This document shows, piece after piece, positions 19,108 through 27,079 of a stretch of 64,000 bases of DNA. The translations under genes were made by a program, and so were the position numbers. Origin of the DNA: Stentor roeselii (lineage: Eukaryota > Ciliophora > Heterotrichea > Heterotrichida > Stentoridae); contig RSEH01000106.1 in assembly GCA_006503475.1 (NCBI GenBank), forward strand, positions 85,780 through 149,779. The letters run 5' to 3'. Below the pieces are notes generated by a model. That model made no database searches. It had not been told where the DNA came from and worked only from the letters and a program-made list of their open reading frames with translations. Positions within the stretch are counted from its first letter, which is position 1, and each line of letters starts with the position of its first letter.

Positions 19108-20100
19108 ATGATCTTCTGCTTTATAGTTGCTAGTGTCTTGGCTTCTCAGATGGAAGTCAAGAGCTTTAATGTTAGTCTTGATGATCCTCCTGATGAAAGG
19201 TGGAAAGAGCTGGTTATTGATTGTAAAGAAGAGATTCTTCGACGAGTTTCTTATTTTGAATCGGTTATTTCTTATTTTGATCGACTTGCACTTGCCCAGG
19301 CACTGCTCAGGTCAAATTTTTTCACTTCAGAGATACTTCTAGAAATGAAAGCAGCTTCGATGTTACTTGGAATCGACTTAGACTCTTTTTTTTTCTTGAA
19401 TTTAAATGAGCTATTCGCTGAAGGACCTACTTTCCTCGTAATCACTGACAAACTTCAGGCGATTTTAGGGAAAAACATTGAAAATTCGTTTGAAAACTTC
19501 AGGACACGACTGGTGAAAGTAAAATTTTTTAGAGATGGAAAGATTTTATATGAGACTTTGACTGAAGCAGGGTCATTTGTCTTTGTGACTGCGATGAAAC
19601 CTTCGAAATTTGCAGTGACTTTCAATAAAAGGAACTCAAAAAATTCAGGATTTTCGATTTGGAATGTTTTTCAGTTGTTTTCAGGAAGAAGGTCAGCATC
19701 TGTATCTGTTCGATGGGCGATGGAGAACTTGGAGTCATTTGAAGATGTTTTGGTTTATTTAAGCAACATTCAACTGGTTTCTTCTTCTTATTTCTCTGTT
19801 GTTGGGATAGACCGAGCTGTAGTTCTCAGTCGAGATGCGAAGTTTTTAGCAGATTTAAGACAAACTGATGAAGAAAAATGGTTTTTGACTCAAAGTGACT
19901 CCGACCACTGGCTTCCAGGTAAAAAAGAAAGAGACTCAACAGCTATTTCAAGAATTTCTGACATTGGGCAAGAGTACTTAAATGAAGAAATGATTTTCGG
20001 ACTTTTAGAGCTTAAACCAACTTTATCAAAGAAAACAATCGGTTCTATTGTAGTCAATCCAGGTACTGGGTACTGGTTTTCAGTTGCAAGGGAATTTTAA
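19108..20100 (+). CDS. Acid-ceramidase-like protein, catalytic Cys lost (predicted pseudoenzyme)
   Basis: 330 residues from the chosen ATG, which gives a signal-peptide-like start (MIFCFIVASVLAS); the frame is open 24 codons further upstream inside the preceding gene. The protein aligns over its length with acid ceramidase/NAAA: FNVSLDDPPDERWKELVID, MKAASMLLGIDL, LNLNELF, the WAMENLESFEDVLVYLS region and a W-x2-TQSDSDHW block. In the family, ELF is followed three residues later by the Cys that cleaves the precursor and becomes the nucleophile. Here that codon is Gly (19423-19425). The GRNMDF block reads GKNIEN, and the Asn of TNYDRW is Asp. The fold is probably kept and hydrolase activity lost. 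A lysosomal or secreted location is inferred. Confidence 0.8.
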   Translation: MIFCFIVASVLASQMEVKSFNVSLDDPPDERWKELVIDCKEEILRRVSYFESVISYFDRLALAQALLRSNFFTSEILLEMKAASMLLGIDLDSFFFLNLNELFAEGPTFLVITDKLQAILGKNIENSFENFRTRLVKVKFFRDGKILYETLTEAGSFVFVTAMKPSKFAVTFNKRNSKNSGFSIWNVFQLFSGRRSASVSVRWAMENLESFEDVLVYLSNIQLVSSSYFSVVGIDRAVVLSRDAKFLADLRQTDEEKWFLTQSDSDHWLPGKKERDSTAISRISDIGQEYLNEEMIFGLLELKPTLSKKTIGSIVVNPGTGYWFSVAREF

Positions 20101-20143
20101 CAATTATATATGGAACATTGTTCTAGATTTTTTTCTAATAATA

Positions 20144-20536
20144 ATGTTCTTTAGGTCTTTACTTGTTTTACTTGCAGCTGTTAGGGTCAAGTACCCTGGG
20201 CATACCTTCTGTGGTCCTGTTTCTTGCTGGAATAAATTGGACTGGGTCATCAGAAGCTTATTGGTGCTTCTTAGCGCTACTGACTATGCAAATCTTGAAG
20301 TCGCTTGGTGGATCCCGATGCTCTATGTCGCTATTCCTTGCTATCCTTGGCATGTCATTTTGACAGCGGTTGTTAATGATAGACTCAATGGATTGCTCGC
20401 TGTTATTAGTATTTATGGACTTTTACAGTCACCTTGGAAATCTCTCGTTATTTATAGAGGAGGGATTCTTGTTACTGCAGGAGTTTGTCTTTATATTTAC
20501 TTGATCAAACTTGGATTGGTTAATTTAATATTTTGA
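20144..20536 (+). CDS. Small multi-pass membrane protein
   Basis: 130 residues with about four hydrophobic segments and a Cys/Trp-rich loop (CGPVSCWNKLDW). Started at the Met at 20144 because the first in-frame Met (20084) lies inside the preceding gene. No family recognised. Codon bias looks like the neighbours rather than random AT-rich DNA, but a second frame is also long across its first half, so the N-terminal part is less certain. Confidence 0.55.
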   Translation: MFFRSLLVLLAAVRVKYPGHTFCGPVSCWNKLDWVIRSLLVLLSATDYANLEVAWWIPMLYVAIPCYPWHVILTAVVNDRLNGLLAVISIYGLLQSPWKSLVIYRGGILVTAGVCLYIYLIKLGLVNLIF

Positions 20537-20822
20537 GAATTGTTTGATTTTTTTAATTAGTCAGATTTGATTTGTGGGTTTTGGAAATTTGATGATAGTT
20601 CAATATTTAACACAGCCATTTAATCCAAAATTTATAAACCTGCATAAGATTGTATTTGAATTATTTTTAAGTTGATTTGCTGATTATCCTTATTTGTCTG
20701 CTCAAACCTTTGCATTCCTATTTTTAAGCATATCAGAAATCATAAAGATGAACCTTATTCAAAGTTAACTAAAATTTTATTTAGAATATGAAAATTATTA
20801 AGAGTATGATAAAATTTCAATT

Positions 20823-21875
20823 AAGTTAAAACTATTTTAGTTTGTTTGAAATACTCGAGTCTTTCTCTTAGTTCATCAATTGTTTGATTTTTCATTTCAA
20901 TTTCTTACTGAGCAAGGGCCATTTTCTCTTTGATTCACGCTTGGTTTTAAATATCTCATCATATCTTGTCGAATTTTCTTTTTAACAGATTAAATTGTTC
21001 TTGTAGACTAACTTTTTTTTTTTCATGTATCGTTTTCATATCTTCAAATTTTGTATTACGAGAAGCAACCTGCTATTCAAGCTTTTCTATCTTAAAGTTA
21101 GCAGAAGATAATTTGGATAATTTTTTAATAATTTCTAGATCAATCTTTCAATTTCTCCAAAAATATCATGCTCTCTGAGTTCACTTCCCACAAATTTTTG
21201 AAAATAACCTGGATAATTATAAATCTCTTACACCAGTTGCGCCTCTAAAATTTTTATTTTTTCGATATACTATGCATTAAATCAAAACTTTCAGAGATAG
21301 AGCATAAGGTATTTGAATTGATTTTTAAGCATCTTGCAGTCTTTGTTTATAATCTTCAAGCGACTAATAAGCAAATTAAATATTTTATGAAAAAATCGCA
21401 TTTTCTCTATTCAAAATATTTCTTTGGTTTCTAGAGATATCCTCCTCAATTTTTAGTTTTTTGTTTCAGTTTCTTTGAAGTTTAAATGTGAGCCTTTTGC
21501 ATTCGGTTTCAAACTTCTCAAATTTTTGATTTTCTTATTGTTTAATATTTAATTTTATTTCTTTGATTGATTGGTTGAGATGATGAATACCTTGACACTT
21601 TTCTTCAATGATTTTTTCAGTAAGAATTTTTTTTTCAAGTTTTTTCTTTCAATTTTGTATTTTTCTTTTTGCCTTCAAGTTTTTGTTTGATGACTAGCTC
21701 TGTTTCTGAACTAAGATGAAGTTGTAAATCCTTCTAATTCATTGTAGATATTATTGCTCATTTATTAAGATTTTTAATATAATTTACTTCTAAACTTTGA
21801 TGTTTCAGTGTTAAAACTAATTTAATCTGAGAGTCATCAAATATAGTTTTATCTAAACTAGAAATTATACTAAAC
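20823..21875 (-). pseudogene. Decayed coiled-coil gene
   Basis: Read on the minus strand, this kilobase keeps coding-like, Glu/Lys/Gln-rich heptad sequence (for example EKIIEEKCQGIHHLNQSIKE, YIEKIKILEAQL, NQTIDELRERLEYFKQ). It is broken by several in-frame stops and by at least three or four frame changes, near 21640, 21265, 21125 and 20950. Most stops are TAA or TAG at positions where Gln would suit the coil (LEAQLV-stop-EIYN, ALAQ-stop-EIEMKN, KLE-stop-QVASRN); a few are TGA. Each could come from CAA, CAG or CGA by one C-to-T change. Breaks do not fit 15-nt introns. A degenerate gene is the simplest reading. Confidence 0.65.
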
Positions 21876-21884
21876 TAATAATTT

Positions 21885-22925
21885 TTACGATTTTTCATAA
21901 ATTTCTATCATTTCATTTTCACTTTCTATATCCGAGCCTCCAAATTCATCAAGTTGTAAATATTTAATATGATCATTAATAGGTTTTTCTTGATATTTTC
22001 TCTTTTCTTGATAAAAATCAACAACATCATTCTTTTGTTCTTCTAAATTATCTACAACATTTATTGATTTATTTTCATCCTGGGCAGATTTCTCAATTTG
22101 AATACCTAAAGATTTAGCCCTTTCTTCTATTATAACTCCACAAAATCCGCATATTAATATAACTAAAAGCACATAAAAAAAAGCCTCTTTGAATGTTAAC
22201 CAAGAATTTTTATCCTCGATTAAGAACTTACACATTATCTCTGATCCACAAAATACACTAAAATATTTAGATTGGCCGGAATATGATGCAACTTTATAAT
22301 CTTTGAATTCAAAAAAACTAGGAAATTGATTCTCTCCATAAAAAATATAGGATGAGCCAAAATAATCGATAAAATGAACATCAAAATTTGAACTTGTTTT
22401 AAAATATTTCAAGGTGTAAGGTAATGATGTTGTATTGTGTGAATCATATTGGTCAAATTTTCTATGTTTTATATCACAATGAGTTCCTACATACCCTCTA
22501 ACACAAATGCATTTTTTATGGTTTTTCCTCGTACCAGTTGTGCATGCTTCTTCATTTAATTTTATTTTTAAAGGCTGATTGAACTTCGGAGGAGTGATCA
22601 AAAGTTGAAAGCTGCAAACTGTGAAGTAATAAGAACTGGCATTTGAGGAAATTGGTTTAAAAATGATGTAAGGTAGCTGATGTTTATATGATGAAAGGGA
22701 GTAGATTTCAAAATTTTTCAGTAATTTTCTTGATACTGAATTAAATATCATTGAAGCATTTTTGTCTTGTTGTCCGATTATAAAAAAGGGACTATTTGGG
22801 GGGTTATCGATACTGATGTTGTATGTTTTGTTGTAAGATAGCTGGAAATTACTGTTTGGGCCGCAAAAAACTTGAAAAGCTGAGACACAAACACTCCAAA
22901 CAAAAATCATTAAAGTCACTACCAT
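21885..22925 (-). CDS. EGF-like type I membrane protein
   Basis: 346 residues: signal peptide (about 1-17); extracellular part with many N-x-S/T sites and paired Cys; an EGF-type motif around 155-170 (C-I-C-V-R-G-Y-V-G-T-H-C-D); one membrane helix about 255-278 (FFYVLLVILICGFCGVII); and an acidic cytoplasmic tail. This is a cell-surface or vacuolar glycoprotein of unknown ligand. It sits in the gene-poor stretch and is AT-richer than the core genes. Alternative: a secreted-protein receptor; no orthologue was recognised. Confidence 0.75.
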   Translation of the reverse strand: MVVTLMIFVWSVCVSAFQVFCGPNSNFQLSYNKTYNISIDNPPNSPFFIIGQQDKNASMIFNSVSRKLLKNFEIYSLSSYKHQLPYIIFKPISSNASSYYFTVCSFQLLITPPKFNQPLKIKLNEEACTTGTRKNHKKCICVRGYVGTHCDIKHRKFDQYDSHNTTSLPYTLKYFKTSSNFDVHFIDYFGSSYIFYGENQFPSFFEFKDYKVASYSGQSKYFSVFCGSEIMCKFLIEDKNSWLTFKEAFFYVLLVILICGFCGVIIEERAKSLGIQIEKSAQDENKSINVVDNLEEQKNDVVDFYQEKRKYQEKPINDHIKYLQLDEFGGSDIESENEMIEIYEKS

Positions 22926-23340
22926 ATTTTATTAAGATTTAAATTATTCTCATCTTTTATTAGTTATATTGAATACTATACTCAAATTTATCCATCACAG
23001 AAAGTTTTAAAACTAAAATTTCAAAAATCTGGAAAAAATTTGAATTGAAGAAAATTTATATTTTGGAATGATTTTGTATATAAAATCTTAAGTGAATGAA
23101 ATATGACTGCTAATATAAGAAATTATCAATTATATTTCAGGTGATCCATTTGATGTTTAGAATATTAGGACTTTTTAGAAAAGAATTAACGATTATTTCG
23201 AGTATCCATATCTTTAGAAGTTTTTAAGTAGTTTGCGAAAATAATTTAATTCTTAAAAAGTTTTAAAACAATTAGTCTGAATTTATTGCTTCAGAATCAA
23301 TATTTTTTTTAGATAGAATTTACTTTGAATTATATAAGTT
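22926..23340. other. Intergenic, AT-rich
   Basis: About 410 bp upstream of the EGF-like gene. Its promoter should be here; no element or coding signal was seen. Confidence 0.4.
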
Positions 23341-24155
23341 TTCTAAGCTGAGGTAATCGAACTTTAAAATTTTTCTTCTTCAAGTTTGAATATTAGCTTT
23401 AAATCAGATTCAAAGTCCTCAAATTTCTTTTTAATGTTCTTTATTTTATTAGTTGAGAGTTTAAATAATTTTTCACTTTTCTTGAAGGATTTGAAGTGAG
23501 GATATTGTTTTCTTTACATTTATTTCTATCGATTTGTTTTCAGGCCTTCTTTTTAAGTTTATTTCCTAGTTCGGCTTCTGAAATTTGACGATCTTTAGGT
23601 TTTTCATTTGTTATCAAATAGAAGATGTGTTTTGATTTCAAGGAGTCTTTATCATTCTTTGAATACACTTAAGTATTCTTTTCTCATTTACGGTTTATTC
23701 TATACTGTTTTCATATATCTTTATTTGCATTTAAGATAAGAATATATTAATAACTCGATTCTAGATGTTATCATTACAATCAACATAAAATTATTTTCTG
23801 AAACTAGTGATTTGGTTGTTTTTTAGGGTTTTCCAAGTCTATAAATCTTCAAATTTTAGCATCTTTCGAATATTTAGGGAGAAGAGTGATTATTATAGGT
23901 GTATATTGACGCACTGACTTTCATTTGGTTTTTAGTTAGTAGTTTGTTTGTAAAAGCCTCAAACGGCTGCTGTTAAAATTTTTCCTGGTTAATTTCTGAC
24001 ATCTTATAGGATTTCAATTTGTTTATTATTGTCTTGTTCATATCACTATGCATTTTAGTTGTTTTAAAGAGTCGGGATTAGATTATATCTCTGAAAGCCC
24101 TGTTGACCAGATTCTGTAGCTTTTTTGAGAAGTCTATATTAAATCAAGATACCAT
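23340..24155 (-). pseudogene. Probable gene relic, unidentified
   Basis: The clearest part is 23340-23670 on the minus strand, where two overlapping open stretches of about 40-46 codons (one containing KPKDRQISEAELGNKLKKKA, the next KKKFEDFESDLKLIFKLEEE before TAA) look like one Lys/Glu-rich coding end split by a TGA and a one-base shift. Upstream to about 24155, short coding-like blocks are separated mainly by TAA and TAG. In AT-rich DNA such blocks can arise by chance, so only the 3' part is considered likely. No homologue recognised. Confidence 0.35.
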
Positions 24156-24163
24156 TATTTATA

Positions 24164-24305
24164 ATAATGATTTTTCTAGTGTTTTTCAAGTTTTTCAGAA
24201 AAATTTTGTTTAGGTGATTTACATTTTTTATAGAATAATGATTTTTCTCGTGTTTTCAAGTTTTTCAGAAAATTTTGTTTAGAAGGTGATTTACATTTTT
24301 ATAGA
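24164..24305. repeat. 71-bp imperfect tandem duplication
   Basis: Two adjacent copies, 24164-24234 and 24235-24305, share nearly the whole 71-bp unit with a few single-base changes and 1-2 bp indels in T and A runs. It lies in the non-coding stretch. A slippage or unequal-exchange product. Confidence 0.8.
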
Positions 24306-25415
24306 ACATTTATCGCTTTTATATTGAGATTTAGCTGTGGTAAAGTTATTGAAATAAGACTCTTCGAAAGTCGATAAAATTGGTCGATCATCTTCAATAA
24401 ACTCTACTCTCAAATTACAAAGACAATTATCCATTTAACCCAAATTCTGCTTAATTAATTAATTAATTTCCTGCCAAAATTTGTATTTTTTTCATCACAC
24501 TGATCAAGATCATCACTTTCAATATAGAAATCCTTTTGGGAACTCATTAAAATAAGCCTTCTTACCAAGTTAGCTATAACTTTAATTGTAGCATTAACTT
24601 TTTTATCCTGCTTCAATTATTTTTGATTTTTTTACAACTCAAGAAATCACTTAATCTATCTTTAGCATAAACTTTTGGTCTGCTCCTTCAAAAAAAAACT
24701 TTAATTTTATTAGGTTTTAATAAATTGATTGGCATTTCATCACATAAAGTTTAACTTGATCAATCTACTAATTAACATTTTTTGAATTTCTCTCATTCAA
24801 ATTAAGTCTCAATAACCTTCAGATTTTTTGCCTTTCCATTTTGCAAATGGTTGATATTCGATTCACTTGATTGTTTTAACTTCTTGAAGTTCTCATGGGT
24901 ATTCTTAGTTTCTTAATTATCTGACATCTAGCCCGGATCAATCAAAATATTATTAAGATGTTCAAATAAAGATTAGATAAAGAGTATCGCAAGAACTAGA
25001 GATTTGGATTTGAAATCGAAATGATGAGAATTGATTATTAGATCAAGATAAAGATCAATCAAAATTTTTTCAAATCAGAGATTCATAGAATCTTTCAAAT
25101 AATTTCTTGTAAAAACATTTTCTTGATTGAATCTATTATCAATTTTTTCAATTATTTTAATCACTTCGAAATATTTTTAAAAGGAATCGTTAGATCTTTA
25201 ACCATTTTGAAATATTAATTGATTCTGTCGTTATGATTCAGGCTTGTCCAAGATAAGAGTATTTAATATTAAGTTGTTATTAAATTAAGGCCTCAGATGC
25301 TTTATCTAATAAGGTAGCATCCAATACATCTACCTATTCTAGCCATCAATCATAAAATTCATATCTATAAATATCTCCTTTAAATTATAATATATTCTTT
25401 TATTTGTAAATTAAT
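24306..25415. other. Gene-poor AT-rich stretch
   Basis: About 1.1 kb with frequent stops in all frames, short homopolymer runs and one TTAATTAATTAATTAA-like microsatellite near 24450. No RNA gene or gene recognised. It may hold relics too degraded to read by eye. Confidence 0.4.
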
Positions 25416-25682
25416 ATGCAAATTATGAGAGACAATTTTTATCAAAGAAATGTAAGTAAGCTTAAGTTTGGTTTTTTATCAGCTTTTTTGCAGTCATATA
25501 TTTCGAGTATTGGAACTTTAGGTTCTCTTTATAATATCAGGCTCTATCGATTTATTATATCCATTTTGGATGATTATAAAAAATACTGTTTTGGTATGTT
25601 CGATTTTCAATTACAAGGTGTTGATACCACGGCTTTCATTGGGGTTAATTATTTTATGGTTTGTAATGATATTTGGGCTTAA
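25416..25682 (+). CDS. Doubtful small open frame, possibly a relic
   Basis: 88 codons, hydrophobic and Tyr/Phe-rich, ATG to TAA. Directly after its stop, another frame continues as EEFYGSLGGIAITGITLA before TGA, which looks protein-like; no GTAA...AG of 15 nt joins the two. It could be the shifted 3' end of a decayed membrane-protein gene or a chance frame. No family assigned. Confidence 0.25.
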   Translation: MQIMRDNFYQRNVSKLKFGFLSAFLQSYISSIGTLGSLYNIRLYRFIISILDDYKKYCFGMFDFQLQGVDTTAFIGVNYFMVCNDIWA

Positions 25683-26030
25683 ATTTTAGGAAGAATTTTA
25701 CGGATCACTTGGAGGGATTGCGATTACTGGAATAACTCTAGCTTGAGAAACGCACATAATATCGACTAGATTAAATATTTCTGATTTTTCAATGCTCACT
25801 CCTCGTTTATTTCTATAATTCTTTAATATAAGTTTTATTAATAATTTAAACTACCTTAAAATTAAGATCTTGATTATATTACTATAATAAGAATTAGGCT
25901 CTAATTACTCTGATTGGTTTTTTCGAATCCTATTATAGCAATACTAGTCATATATTCACTCAAGAATATTCTGCTTATTCAAACTTTAAATCAATTTAAT
26001 TTAAAATGCTAAATTAATAAGCCTTAGTAA
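25683..26030. other. Intergenic, AT-rich
   Basis: About 350 bp downstream of the FYVE-like gene's stop. Apart from the short protein-like stretch noted just after 25682, nothing was seen. Confidence 0.4.
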
Positions 26031-26885
26031 TTATATAATATTACAAATTCTCTTTTGTTCATTTTCGATCTCACTCAATCGATTGCTTTGTTTATATGAA
26101 CTAGCCAGTCCTTTTAAACAGGCAATCTGATCAGCCAAAACACTCCTAAAATCAGGTATATTCAATCTTATAACATTCCCTCGAACTGAACTCAAAAAAT
26201 CTTCCATCTCAAGAATATTTCCTTCAATTTCTCGAGATTTTCTCTTCAATTCATCCTCTTCCTTTTCATTCTTTAAAATTTCTTCTGAAAGTTGCTTTCC
26301 CTCTCTAATCTCCTCTTCAAGTTCTTCCTTTAAATCCAAAATTCTTTTTTTCACATCAAAATCCTGAAAAGCTCTAGAGTTAAAATTAACTTCTCTATAA
26401 AGAGCTGAAATTTCACTTTTAACTTTTTGTAATTCATCGTTTTTCATATCAGCCTCTTCGATGAGTTGATGAAGTGCAGCCTGATCAATTTTTATTCTTT
26501 CTTCTTCTTGTTTTAAAGCAAGGATAGAAGACCTTCTCCTTTCTTTCAGTTTTTCTTTCACTCCATTTAAAATTTTGTTTTTAATCGCGAGTTTCAAGCA
26601 AGAACTGCAAATTCTGCAGTCTTTTAAAAACTCAGAATGAAAAAGCTTGAAATTTGAGCAAGAGTCGCAGGTAGCTTTCCAGCAGAACTTGCATTTATGA
26701 AGCTTGTCACGAGCAGTTGATTTACTTTGTCTTAGTTTTAAATTGCAGAGATGACAAATTGATTGAAATTTGTAGTAATCCGGGTCAACAGAAGTATCAA
26801 CGATTGCAACAAGTCCAGAAACGAAATTATTATAAAAATCACTGACCCGAGGTAAATAATTTCCTTTAATCTCCTGAATATTCAT
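26031..26885 (-). CDS. FYVE-like zinc-finger plus coiled-coil protein
   Basis: 284 residues from the chosen start; 17 further in-frame codons upstream are a Phe-rich AT-rich stretch and are left out. Residues about 43-100 carry paired cysteines in FYVE/RabBP order (C-x2-C, C-x2-C, C-x2-C, C-x2-C-x2-C). The basic R-(R/K)-HHCR patch that binds PI3P in true FYVE domains is not present, so lipid binding is doubtful. The rest is coiled coil, rich in Glu/Lys, with a Leu/Ile-rich end. A role as a Rab or endosome effector is possible by family analogy only. It is divergent from the B-box gene with 194 bp between. Confidence 0.7.
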   Translation of the reverse strand: MNIQEIKGNYLPRVSDFYNNFVSGLVAIVDTSVDPDYYKFQSICHLCNLKLRQSKSTARDKLHKCKFCWKATCDSCSNFKLFHSEFLKDCRICSSCLKLAIKNKILNGVKEKLKERRRSSILALKQEEERIKIDQAALHQLIEEADMKNDELQKVKSEISALYREVNFNSRAFQDFDVKKRILDLKEELEEEIREGKQLSEEILKNEKEEDELKRKSREIEGNILEMEDFLSSVRGNVIRLNIPDFRSVLADQIACLKGLASSYKQSNRLSEIENEQKRICNII

Positions 26886-27079
26886 GAAAATCTTTATAAA
26901 GAAAAAAAAATTCATTAAAAATCCCAAAACCCCCAAAAAAATCCCAAAACCTCAAAAAAATCCTAAATCCTAAAAATCTCTAAATTCCTTAAAACCGCTA
27001 AAATTTCGATAAAAATCCTTTCAAAAAACTTTTCCAGCAAGAAAGGATCTCCATTAATCCATCCTCAATTACATTAAAT

